Below, one piece after another: positions 11,930-23,446 of a stretch of 64,000 nt of DNA. Source of the DNA: Gnetum montanum (taxonomy: Eukaryota > Streptophyta > Gnetopsida > Gnetales > Gnetaceae); the NCBI GenBank assembly GCA_015680685.1, contig MNCI01002140.1:127797-191796 (forward strand), in the 5' to 3' direction. Below the pieces are notes generated by a model. That model saw only the letters and a program-made list of their open reading frames with translations. It had not been told where the DNA came from and searched no databases. A program made the position numbers and the translations under genes. Within the stretch, counting starts at the first letter, position 1, and each line of letters opens with the position of its first letter.

Positions 11930-12361
11930 TCTTTGTTATAGAATGACACCATTTGGCATGGGGACATGAAAGTAACTATTCCTAATGAAAAAGTTTACTT
12001 TATGACTTTGCATTAGAGGAAGTAGTTACATAAACAAGTTAGTGAATTGCTATCTAATGGTTTTATTAAGAAGTATATCTCTCCATGTGTCATTCTAACT
12101 ATTTTTATTCCCAAAAAGGATACCAATATAATGTAAATGTGCATTGATTCGAAGGCTATTAATAGAATTATAGTTAAGTATAGGTTTTCTATTTATAGAA
12201 TGGATAACATTCTTGATATTTTAGCCAATGCTAAAATATTTTCAAATATTGTTTTGAAAAGTAGTTAACATCAAATTAGACTTAGATTAAGAGATGAAAG
12301 GAAAATGACATTTAAAATACTCAATGATTTGTATGAATGGTTATTCATGCCTTTTGGGCTA
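11930..12361 (+). pseudogene. pol: Ty3-gypsy reverse transcriptase, N-terminal half
   Basis: It reads as the classic palm and fingers of a chromovirus-like (Reina/CRM type) RT: LLSNGFIKK, SPC, PKKD, CIDSKAIN, YRF, D..LD.L..AK.FS, and [12 protein letters not shown] at the break. Several stops are C-to-T type. The frame is cut at 12361 by the copia-like insertion and resumes at 20810, giving a continuous RT. Its own LTRs are not identified; element B's LTR ends 80 bp upstream. Confidence 0.8.
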
Positions 12362-12366
12362 ACCAA

Positions 12367-12840
12367 CATTGAAGATTTGATGTATTTTATCAAGCTTAAT
12401 ATGTTGACCAAGATTTATATTATATCATAGTGCATGTCTATAGTCCACCATCATAGTGTACAACACCATGGTGTTGGTGCTAGTTAGCTAAATTTTTTTA
12501 TAAGTAATTTAATTATTACATTCTTTCATTAGTATTAACTACTCATTATGTCTATTTGTGCTATTGAAATGACCATTTTTATTAACCTATATAATTGTTA
12601 ATTTTGGTTCTTTCAAATTTAGAATTTATGGAATGTAATAATAGAGATACATTATTTACTATTACATTTTTTTATTTATCATTGCTTACGATTAAGATGT
12701 ATTTATTATGAGTAACACCATAAACATTATAATATTCATAGTATGTTTTAACCTTTATGTTCTTTAATTTATGTTGTAATAGTCATCAATGTATTTCTAC
12801 TTTCCTAGACCTTGTGATCTAAGTATCATAAAACTTAACA
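12367..12840 (+). repeat. 5' LTR of the copia-like element
   Basis: It aligns along its length with 20328-20804. It begins CATTGAAG where the 3' LTR has TGTTGAAG, so the terminal TG is lost here. It ends TTAACA next to the primer site. Confidence 0.85.
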
Positions 12841-12856
12841 TGGTATTGGAGGTTAC
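12841..12856 (+). other. Primer-binding site of the copia-like element
   Basis: TGGTATTGGAGGTTAC immediately follows the LTR end. The first six bases equal the initiator methionine tRNA site used by most plant copia elements; the rest is diverged. Confidence 0.6.
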
Positions 12857-13045
12857 TTTTGAAAGTTCCCAATTCTCAAGTTATTGTTTGTGTAAATTTA
12901 AGCTTTATGTTGGAAATTTGTTCCTAGATGATAGAACCATTACATAGTGACATGAGTTTATAGCCCATGTAGTTTTTTGTTATATAAAACTTAATTTTAA
13001 AAAATGCTAATTTTTTATAGGTTGTAGGCTAAATATTTTTTTGAA

Positions 13046-13498
13046 ATGATTGGTGGTAAAAGAGGACAATAAAATACAAGGGGGTCTTTAAAAAGGAAGT
13101 GTAATGAATATATTCTATCACCAACTCCCTTAGAATACACAAAGAGGGAAACACTATCACCATCATCACCTTCAGTATCATAACCAAGGAGTAATCATGG
13201 GAATCCTCATGGTGAAGCCTCTAGATCAACATCAAAGACTAGAACTAAGAAGTTAAAGTTACATTCTATAATGATCATGCATTATGAAGCTATGGAAAAT
13301 ATAATAAGAGACTTCAATCTATTGTTTTCTAATGATGGATATGTTAGATACCTAGATCCTACAATCAATGTTCAATATCACTTATATGATTTGACATTGG
13401 ACATAGAATTGGTAAAGTTGGATCATGGTGCTAAGTTGAAGAGGTCATATCTAATTTTTGGCGATCATTTGGGACCACCAACGTTGGGGGCCTCCTAG
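13046..13498 (+). pseudogene. Unrecognised ORF remnant inside the copia-like element
   Basis: From ATG 13046 one frame stays readable for 150 codons with two internal stops, ending at TAG 13496. The N-terminal third is basic and Ser/Thr/Pro-rich, with a nuclear-localisation-like run TRTKKLKL. The rest is neutral with aromatic residues. It matches no copia domain I know. It sits where a gag would start but has no zinc knuckle. Confidence 0.35.
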
Positions 13499-13499
13499 T

Positions 13500-16400
13500 C
13501 TCATGACCTTGGGGATTACAAGATCAAAGGTGTTCTTCAAATAGTTTTTAAGTGCTTGCTGGTCTCTAGAAATACCAAGGCCCAGATACCTTCAAATAGA
13601 CTCAATAGTTATAAAACAAACTAATTATGAGTATGTGTTTGTTGTTGCAAATGTTGAAATGGTTGGATTATGTACAAAATTGTAATTAGCTATCATAAAA
13701 TATATTCAGCTAACTTTGTCAAATATTTTGAATTGTTGAAGATTCCTATTTTGTTCAATTACTTAGTCTATATTTTCCCTATAGTACGTTACTTGTAACA
13801 AATAAAATTTTCTAAAAACATTTAAGCAAAAGTTTGTCAGTTTACTCCTAATTTCCCTTATAGAGAAAGTTGCATTAAAACTAGAAATAGAGTGAGATTC
13901 AATGGACTTAGAGAGGGAAAGAAAAGAAAGTAGATTTTTGTGAAATATCAAATATTTAAGCAAGATATATTGACATGAAAAAACACTTTGCAATAAAGCT
14001 ATTCCAATTCAATCTAACTATGAATAGTTCAAACCCTCTAAGCTCAAGAAAAAACTTTGTAATGATAATCTTATTATACTACCAAAAATGCTACATAAGA
14101 AAAAAGTATGAGTCTCTATTTTGGCTAGTTAATAGTTGTCAAAGATTTCATTCAATAGAGCTTTAAAAAATTTGACAATTGTAGGATTGAAATACCAAGG
14201 TAATACACTTAAAAATGATGAAGCTATTTCAGTTGTCTTAGAATACCAAAGATTTTCTTAGATTCTCTCTATTATCAAAATAGGCAATTTTGTTAAGACA
14301 CTATTATTAAATTTCTCTTGAGGCTTTTCAACAACATAAGCTCTTCTATGGAAAATCTTAATAGAAGTCTAATATTGCATAAAAATAGAGCTATAAAAGA
14401 AACCTAGGAAAAAATCCCAAAATTAAATTCCAAGCATGATATTATCTAGACCATTACCTAAGCAACTAAAACAAAAATGGGAAAGAATGAACTCACAGGA
14501 TTAAAACATAGTAGCCAAATTGATGTATTTATCAAGCCATCTTATAAGTAATCTTCAACTATCTTTCTCCAAAATCTCCCTCCCCCTTGCCCCCCACAAC
14601 CTTTTAGCTTCCTCCTTGAAGGCCCTTTTATAATAACCTTGGGGAAGTTACAATAATCATGAAAAGTTAGAGGTATTACAAATATCTAGGAATATTAATT
14701 TATAACTACCCTAGAAGTTATACCTTCCATAGGAAGTTATTAGAAATTTAAGCTATGGTTTCCAAGTGTTTCCTTGGTAGCAAATATCATGGAGATCACC
14801 ATTGGAAGTTACAAGAATTAGAGAAATATATGCCAAAGTTGGCAAGTGTCTCAAAAGAGACTACAAATATTAAGGAGAATTAATCATAATTTCTTATGGA
14901 ATTTAGAAAAATAAAGTTAGATTTACCATACGTTCATAAATCTTTATTTCCTAATCCATAAGCCCTATGCAACTTTAAAGTACTGCAATATATATAATTT
15001 TTTTAAAAAATATTATTAAGGCCTTGTAGCCTTATTGTTACACTCATCAAAAAATTTATACAAAATGTGTAAACATTATAATGTATGTTTATCTCTTGTG
15101 GGCTCAATACCACACATTGTATTTTCCTCTTCCCGTAGTCTAAGGAAAACCTACCATTTTTTGCACCTTATTTCAACCGTGATGTCATTTTCTCCGAGAA
15201 AAAATAGATGTTGCCCAACCCTTTATCGATGGAGTCTTGTAGCTACATCGTCGTTGCCTTCATTGCCATGTTGTTGCTATAACTACTATTGGTAATGGCT
15301 TTGCCTAAACTATAGGCACCATTTTTGGGTTCTAGCCTGATCCAATCAAGAGAGGATGCATGTTTCTTCATTGTTGTAGTCTAGATTGACAAATTTTTCA
15401 ACTCCATGTTTATTGTAGGGTTTTGATGTTGTCTTTGCTAATCCTAATGCTATTTTGAACCTTGGAAAAAATATCATCTAGGTGTTGTGGCTTGTTCATG
15501 AATTCATAGTGCCCTGCACCTAAGTTTGGGCATTTAATTTTTGATTCATGTTTAAATTTTTACCATTTATTTCTTCTACTTTTGATGGATGTTGCTGATT
15601 TTGCTTTTTCTCTAGGATGCAATTTTTGTTTGTAATAGTCTAGGTTTTTTTGTTTGTTTTGAAAATCTTAGATGATTCTCTCATGATTTTTCATAAATAT
15701 TTTTGAATTTGAAAAGGCTTTTGTTAAGCTCTTCATTTCCTTGTCATTAAATTTCCAAAGCTTATGTAGTGGACAATGTATAATTAAAACTCTTGTTTAG
15801 ATAATGGCAATTTGGAAAATTCAGTAGCATTCCATGTTTTGTAACTCTATAAAATTTTTCTTATTGCTCATATTACTCATTCCCTACAACTGGTAGGTTC
15901 CAAAGTATCTTGTAAATTCTCCATATTTCAAATTTTAGAAGGTATATTCATCTTTCAAAACTTCAAACAAATGTGAATGATTATGGGTACCTCTGTTGTC
16001 TACCACTTAGCCATTTCACTTGAATAAGTAGCTATAATATTACTATTCTTCTCCTTTCAAAAACTTTAACTCACAATAATGAGAAATCAAACTTAGAACC
16101 AAGCTCCACCATTGTGAAAGTAAACACCTTGCTTGTTCATTAACATGTGAATATACCTTCATTTTATAGAGAAGGCAACTAAACTCCAATGGACTTTTAC
16201 CTTTTTCTACTTGTATGCTATCTTTCATTCACAAATAACATTTGAATTTTAATAAACCCAAACATTAATTTATAAATTCTGCTCAAGAAGATGGTTGAAA
16301 TGTGTCAACCCAAACATCATTCATGGAGTTTGCAGTATCAAAGGATATTAGGATGATCATGTAAATACCTACAATAATCGTTGGTTCATCTATCAAGCTA

Positions 16401-17700
16401 GAAAGGCCTAGAGATTTTTCAAGATTTATAAGAGATTTATATAGTTCTATTTGGATTGTAAAAGTAAATTTTAAGTTAAAAGAGGTGATGTTTCTCAAAC
16501 ATCAGTTGCTATAATATTTTGTGAATGAAGATGAATGGGAAAAAACATGCATTGCTACCAGCATGAGAGTCTTGATTTCATAGCCCATGATACCATATGC
16601 TAGCTTGGTTAACATCATTATTTGTTGGGTAGCTATGAAGGACAATAAGAACATAATCACTTAGCCTCTATTATGTCTTCTATATGTCATAATGAAGAAG
16701 GAAAGCCATGTGGATTGGTCTTTTATTCTTAAGATGAAAATAAAGGAACAGTATTGTCTTATTATACTACATCTTCTACTTATTTTTTCTATGAATACCT
16801 CTTACTAAGATTTTTGAAAATATGCAATAATGCCAAAATTTAGATGTCACCATGATGGTGAAAAGTAAAAATAAAGAAATTTTTTCATGGTTATTTCTTA
16901 AAGCCTTTTCAAACCTAAAGGAGATTGCCATGAAGCTTCTAGAAATAAAACAACCTAGTGATATCTTGTCTGAGAGGTGGAGCAAAATTGAGTGTAACTA
17001 TTTAACTTAAACCATGGTATGTATGGGGCTGCAACACCATAGTTTTCAAAATAAAGTTGTATATTAAAAATCCACAATTAATTTCTTCAAGGAATCAGTG
17101 AAGATGATCCCAATGGAGGAAACCCTTTATAATAAACCTAAATGGAAGGATTTTGAGAATTTGAATATAAATGACTTTCCATCAATAATCAAAGACATGG
17201 TTAGTAAAGATGTCATGTCCCCATTCCCAAATGATGTTGTTGCATAATGAAGATGGTGTCTCTTCATAACAAGTGTTATGATTATTGTAACAAGACCCAA
17301 AAAGTGAAGTTGTAATTGAGACTTGAAGGGGTGACCTTTGGAGGTTTGACCTAAGGCATTTATACTTGGGCTTAGAGGTTGTGCCAAGCATGGAGTGGTG
17401 GAGTTATTATAGGCAAGTTACAGGAGCCCAGTGAAGTAGGATAGGAAGTGGACTGGCCATTCCTTTTGGTCAAGTTATATGCCTAACCATGGTGGTAGTG
17501 TTGGATTTCCTCTAAGGGGATAGATGCTAAATGAAGAAAACCCCAAGGAACACTCTTAGAGCATGATCTAGATACTCTATTTTAAATTAATAAAGCATCC
17601 TTGTCTTTCTCTTTCTACACTTTCTCTATTATTTCATTTATGCATAATGTCAAATTTTACATATATTTGACATTTGGTATATTGTCTTCTTATGCATAAT
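13500..17700 (+). other. AT-rich interior without recognisable genes
   Basis: About 4.2 kb of AT-rich DNA. The short open stretches on both strands look like chance or shadow frames. One minus-strand stretch (16043-16228) has protein-like composition but no family I can name. No tRNA, rRNA or tandem repeat was seen. Confidence 0.3.
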
Positions 17701-17739
17701 GTCTAATATAATGTATATTTGACGTTTTCCATGACATCC

Positions 17740-18590
17740 AAGAATGAGATGTCACAAGAGACATCAATAAACTCTCTAAGATTAAATTTCTCATAGTGAG
17801 TAATGATTTATTGTATGACTTAATTTTTATTAATTACATCACGTTGAAATATTATTTTAGAGTAGAAGCTTATGATAAAATGTTAAGGAATAATAAAATA
17901 TTTTTTGATATTGCTTTAGCATAAAATGAGGCATTGAATAAGGATTTAACAATCAAATATCAAGAAAAGGAGAAATATATTGAATATTTTGAAAAATTTA
18001 AAGGATAAGTTGAAGGTGCGCAAAATTTTGCAAAGAAGAAATCATAAGATGGATACTAAAACAAGTAAGAAAAATTGTGAATTCAAGTACAAAGATGGAT
18101 CTTGTAAGTAGAGTAGAGGAACTGATGGTGAAAACTATGGTGTTAAAGGATGACAAACTTACAATACAAAACAAGATCTATGAACTTCAAGAAGAAATTG
18201 ATTCCCTATAGAATTGTGTAAAAAATATCATTAAATAGAAGAATAAGCTTTTAGAAAATTTGATGTAGAATGAAAGAAACTAGATGCCTTGGTGAGAGAT
18301 CTATAAGATCATGTTGTAAATGAAAATTTTATAGCTCACTACAAGGAATTGTTAAAATTTATCTTAGGCTAGGGCTATGAGCTTTAACCTATTATCACTA
18401 TGATGTCATGGTTACTTATGACAACTTATAATAAAGTTTAAGTTGAGATTCATAAAATTTATTTTGGTCAAGAGGCAAAGGAATTAGTTGAAGATGTTCC
18501 ATCAGTTTTTTGAAACTCTTGTAGCACCTTAAGAGTCCATGGTGAAGGACTCTATTTCAGAGTTATTTGATGAAAGTGAATACAAATTCA
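17740..18590 (+). pseudogene. Charged coiled-coil remnant inside the copia-like element
   Basis: Lys/Glu/Leu-rich reading, clearest at 18095-18210 (VEELMVKTMVLKDDKLT and following), suggests a decayed coiled-coil or capsid-like protein. Stops and frameshifts break it up. No catalytic motif is visible. Confidence 0.3.
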
Positions 18591-18649
18591 TTTTTTAATT
18601 GATGATTCATGTTATTAACTTTTCTTATTTATATTTGCTTATAACTTCT

Positions 18650-20327
18650 TGATGTTAGATAGTGAAGTTATTTATGTGAATCAAGAACTTAGAAAGGGGT
18701 TGAATAAGTTCCCTAATAAAGATTTTTATAGCCACAAAAATCAAACACAATTTCTTATGTGGTTCCCCAACTTGGATATGTCCACGTTTAGAGGGTAGAA
18801 TCCATGCAAACCTTCAAACTTTGTTGCTTCAAAATGTGGTTTGAAGGGCACCAAAACCTTTATAAGATTTGAGCTCCACTCTAGAGTGTTTCATTGTCGC
18901 AAAATCACTCAACCCTGCAAGGTTACAACAAGCTCAAAATGTGATTTAAAGGATCCACAACCTTTACAAATGTGAGTTGTACATTGGAGTATTTTGTCAC
19001 TGCAAAACCTCTCAACCCCTCAAGGTCCCAACAAGCTAAATGAAAATGCCTTTCCACAAGAAGCACATCAACCTTGTAGGGCTCCCAAGAAATAAGAAAA
19101 GAATCAAGGAGAGAGTGTAACTAAAATTATGAATTCCTTGCAGTAGGGCTCTTAGTACATACAACACATTACAAATGATGAGAAAATGAAGAATAAAGAA
19201 AATTCACTTTTGGAGTAGCCAAGGATAGATATTCAATAAATGATTCCACTCGTTTTTCATGAATTCCACTTTGTTTTATACTCTTCAAGCTTCTAAAAGA
19301 TCCTTGAAATTCATCCAATAGGTAGATAACAACCATTTGAGATGTCTAATTTGAAGTGAAGACATCTTTTTGTCAACACTGTCAATTCTGAAAAGACATC
19401 TACCTAGATATGTAGACATCTACACCTAGATGTCTTTTCCAAGAGTTAGATGTTTGTTGGCAATTTGAGATGTCTACACTGTAAGCACATTCAAATTTAA
19501 ATCATTGCTATGACATTTTTGCATCTTAGCAATCCCTGGAACATATTCATTTGGCTTGTAGGCTCTTCTTGTATCTTAGCTCTTATCTTTTCATCCCAAC
19601 ATAGCTCTCATTCTAGTGTAGCTCTTATTTTGAAGTCTTGGATCCTCTTGTCATCTCAATGTAGCTCTAGTTCTGACTCAGGATTTGCTCTTTATCTCAA
19701 TCTAATGTCTTGATTGATTAAAGATTTTGATTGTGTTATTGTCTTGATCTCATCATGCTCTTGGTCTACCCTTAGACCTACAAGGAAATACAAATATATT
19801 TTCCACATTTTACATTTTCTAAGTTTTTGAAAAACCAAAAGGTTAGCAATTTAAATTTAAATTTTCCATGATAAGCATATATTGCTTTTTTATGGTTTGA
19901 TATTTAATTATGTTATAATATATTTTGAAGGAGATAATTACCCTTGATATTTCTAGTTATTTTCTTTGTATTTTAGGAATTGTCTAAAAATGATCAAAAT
20001 CATTTATAACATTAGTTAAGAAAAGAAAAAATTACTCATCGTCATCTTATATTTATAATAAAACTAACTTTACTAGTTAAACTTATAACTAGTTATTTTC
20101 TTGGGGATATAGTGCTCATTATAAAATGCATTTTCTTAAAATGAATTTTTCTTTAGAGCACTACTCCATAGTCATTGACTGTCCTTATAAATCTCTAATT
20201 TATGTAGGATTGTGGGAACTATTAATAAAGTAAAATTTTTACTTATCATTCATTTTATAAATTTCATGGATTTAATTTTGGATAGTAAAGCAATATTATT
20301 ATTTTCCATGTTAGGCTTGAGGGGTGG
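18650..20327 (+). other. 3' interior of the copia-like element with a two-copy tandem repeat
   Basis: A unit of about 106 bp is repeated twice near 18833 and 18939 (shared blocks TTCA/CTCAAAATGTG and CAACCC...AAGGT). The rest is unassigned. A polypurine tract TTGAGGGGTGG (20317-20327) ends the interior. Confidence 0.4.
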
Positions 20328-20804
20328 TGTTGAAGATTTGATGTATTTATCGAGCTCAATATGTTGAACAAGTTTTATATTATAACATCATGTATGTTTG
20401 TAGTACATCATGACTATGTCCAATACCATCACAGTGTTGGAGATTGTTAGTTAAAGCTTGTTATACGCAATTGAATTGTTTACATTCTTTCATTTGCATT
20501 AACTATTCGTTTTGTTTATTTGTTCTATTAACATGATTATTTTCCTTAATCTATATAAGTGTTGATTTTGGTTCTTTCTAGTGTAGAATATCTAGAAAAT
20601 AATAAGAGGGATATACTTTTTTATATTAACTTTCTCTATTTATCATTCCTTTTGATTAAGATGTATTTATTATGAGTAACATCATGAACACTATAATATT
20701 CACAATGTTTTTTAACCTTTATGTTATTTAATTTATGTTGTCGTATTCATCAATTTATTTCTAGTTTCCTAGACCTTGCAATCTAAGTATTATAAAAATT
20801 AATA
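20328..20804 (+). repeat. 3' LTR of the copia-like element
   Basis: It starts TGTTGAAG after a G-rich tract and ends TTAATA (CA decayed to TA). It is directly followed by the target duplication ACCAA and the resumed RT. Confidence 0.85.
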
Positions 20805-21497
20805 ACCAAAGCTCTACCCACATTCATGAGGGTTATACATAATAGTTTGAGAGATCTTATCGGAAACTTTTACATTATTTTCTTTGATGATATTTTTTTC
20901 TATAGTTCTAATGAAGATGAGCATGCATAACACTTGGTATTTGTATTGTTAAACTTTCATGAAGCTTAATTAGTCATCAATCATAAAAATTATTATTTTA
21001 TGAATAGAGAAATTGTGTATCTAGGTCATATTATCTCTAAGAGTCAAGTCAAGATGGAGTTAAGAAAGATCAAGGTAATCAAGAAGTAGCCTTTACCTAA
21101 AGATGAGGAAAAGGTGAGATCTTTTTTGGTTTGATTAGTTTCTATATGATATTCATTAGAAATTTTGGTTCTATTTCATGACCTATGTTGTCTTGTTTGA
21201 AGATGAATTCAACTTTTGTATGGGATGATGCAAAAGGGAAGTATTTTTAAGCTTTAAAGGAGAAGATTTTTAGTGTTCAAATTTTGGAAATTCTAAATTT
21301 CTCCAAATCTTTTGAAGTGAAAGTGGATGTATGTGTTCTTGCAATTGAGGTTCACTTTCTCAAGAAGGAAGCGCATTGCATTCTTTTTTGAAAAATCAAA
21401 TAAATCTCAAAAAAGTTATAGTGTACATGAGAAAGAACTATATGCTATACTTCAAGAAATCAAGCATTGAAAAAATTTGTTTCAAGTCCAATCAGAG
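20805..21497 (+). pseudogene. pol: Ty3-gypsy RT C-terminal half and RNase H start
   Basis: This is the continuation of 11930-12361. It shows PTFMR, the catalytic FFDDI box (YVDD position), NEDEHAQHL, YLGH.IS and the connection region. It then enters RNase H with FEVKVD and the HEKELYAILQEIKHW helix at about 21430-21475. Frameshifts and stops are present. Recognisable sequence stops at about 21497, followed by unrelated DNA, so integrase is missing or displaced. Confidence 0.8.
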
Positions 21498-22600
21498 TGA
21501 TTCCACCTCCATTCGAAAGATGAAGCCAAGAAATACTCGACCATAGCAAGAAAATAGAAAAACCTTTTACCATTTCCTTAAAAAAGATTCACAAGTTTAC
21601 ATGAAATTACAAAAATGGCATGAGAAACCTAATTGCATGATGTTAGGAAAATAGCCATAACTTCATCATTTCAAGGCCAAATTAAATGAGACAATAGCCA
21701 TCAAAAAGATTAAACAAAGGGATATGAACCCATGGCATCAGATTTTGAAAATATGTAACCATTTTCTCTGGAAAAAATACACAATATTATTTTCTTTTCC
21801 ATGCCTAAAACTTAAAAGATCTTCAAAACCTAGATTTTACATAGCTATGGAAACACAGTCAAAAGAGCTGAAATGATTGAAACCCATTAAAATTCACACC
21901 AAAATAATGGGGCAGGATTTTGTTAAAATTTAGTTTTAACAAATCCTAAGGCCCAGATCTAAAAAAATGGCCCTATCCCAAAATTTTGGTAAAAAAGCAT
22001 GAAATAGCAAGCCTTATTTTCAAATTCAAATCTACAAAAGCTAAAACAATGAAATGACTATAGATTTGCATGGAAGTAGCCAAAATAGAAAGTGGGATTT
22101 CATTAGAATTCCATTTTAAACCATCCACCTAAGTAGATCCAAAAAAATGGCTTCAATACATGGGAAACAAAACTAGAAGAACCATAGAAAATAAAGGCAA
22201 AAATGGGTAGAACTGCCTACCTTGGAGTGGTGATAGATGAGGCCTGGATGGAGATAGGCCTGGGAACCTCTAACAACTCTTTGGAATGCTCATCCATCTT
22301 CTGGATCATAGCGTTTTTTCTCTTCCCCCCTCATTCCTTAGGTGCCATGGCAGGCTCAACATTGGGGATGATGAGAAATTAAAGAGAAAATAGGAGTTCT
22401 ACGTTGGTTGCATGGGAGATGGGAGGCTTCCATGTTGAATATTAGTGTTCTCTAAAACAAAAATATCTATTGGAGCTCTTCTCCAATGTTCTGATGATGT
22501 AGAACAATAGTCATGATCAAAACTTATGAAATTTCACATATAAACCTCATCTAAAACCTAAACACACACATTAAAATTCTAGTTGCTAATTCAGTGCACC
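21498..22600 (+). other. Unassigned AT-rich DNA
   Basis: No domain, LTR pair or repeat is recognisable. It separates the truncated chromovirus-like pol from the 190-bp array. The composition shifts near 22600, where G-runs begin. Confidence 0.3.
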
Positions 22601-22629
22601 ATAACTCCAAGTGCACTAAAGTGTGATGT

Positions 22630-22653
22630 GGGGGTGGGGTGGGGGTCCGGGGG
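22630..22653 (+). other. G-quadruplex motif
   Basis: Four G-runs of 5, 4, 5 and 5 are separated by loops of 1, 1 and 3 bases. It fits the strict G4 pattern. Confidence 0.6.
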
Positions 22654-23417
22654 AGTTTCTTCAAAGTTGAGTTTGGATGGGAAACAACTTCACTTTTCAA
22701 AATTCTAAATTCTTGGATTGTGAACCCCACCCTGTGTCTCCTCTCTTAACAAAAATTACATCAATGCTAAGCTTTTTTCTAATTTTGACAAATAAAACCA
22801 TATTTAAACCTTAACTCCCATGCATACATGTTGGGTATGCCATGCCTAGTGTGGATACATGCATCCCATTTTAAAAAATAATTAAAATACAATTATTTTA
22901 CCATTTTTAATAACCAAAACCAACCTTTTTCAGCTCTAAGTGCTCGAAAGTAGGTGAGACATGAACGAAGCTAGACACCATGAGTTTTCACACTGGGGCA
23001 ATAGTGCCCAACATGGAAGAAGAGGGATAACACCTATCCCTACCCCCCACTACCCATCTAGCCCAAGTTTGATCCTAAGATGGGCCCACATGACCTAGAA
23101 CCCATCCAAGCATCTTTGGAAGCCTATGAACTGTACCAAACTAAGTTGAAACTAGTTGAAACTTTAAGATTTGGTGTTTCCATGTTGGGGAAGGTTTCAT
23201 CCACATTGAGCCTCTCACCCTTAATGTGGATGGATGGGGGAAATCCAAAAATAACCTAAATTAACTTCCTTATGTCCATTTCTCAAAGCTTGGTGACCCC
23301 TAGACCCTACAAGAACTCTTTGGAGCTTTTGGATGCCCTAAAAGTAGTCAAATATGGCACAAAATTATCATTCCCTTTCATCTATGCTAGGGCCATCATG
23401 CTCAACATGGAAGAAAT

Positions 23418-23446
23418 GGGGGCGGGGGGTGGGGGGGCGGTGAGGG
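23418..23446 (+). other. G-quadruplex motif in the 190-bp array
   Basis: G-runs of 5, 6 and 7 and a later 4 are separated by C, T and short loops. It sits right after the CATGGAA anchor of one array unit. Confidence 0.55.

Larger units (their letters stand above)
12367..20804 (+). mobile_element. Copia-like LTR element with target duplication ACCAA
   Basis: Two LTRs of about 475 bp (12367-12840 and 20328-20804) are flanked by ACCAA at 12362-12366 and 20805-20809, and the interrupted RT reads through once the element is left out. The primer site TGGTATTGGAGG directly abuts the 5' LTR and resembles the initiator-Met site TGGTATCAGAGC common in copia elements. The 7.5-kb interior has no recognisable protease, integrase or RT, only two low-confidence coding remnants. 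It may be a non-autonomous large derivative or a very decayed copy. Confidence 0.8.

Noticed and set aside
16043-16228. Minus-strand 61-codon frame as a host or transposase gene
   Set aside because: Composition is protein-like but there is no conserved motif, neighbour exon or homologue I can name.
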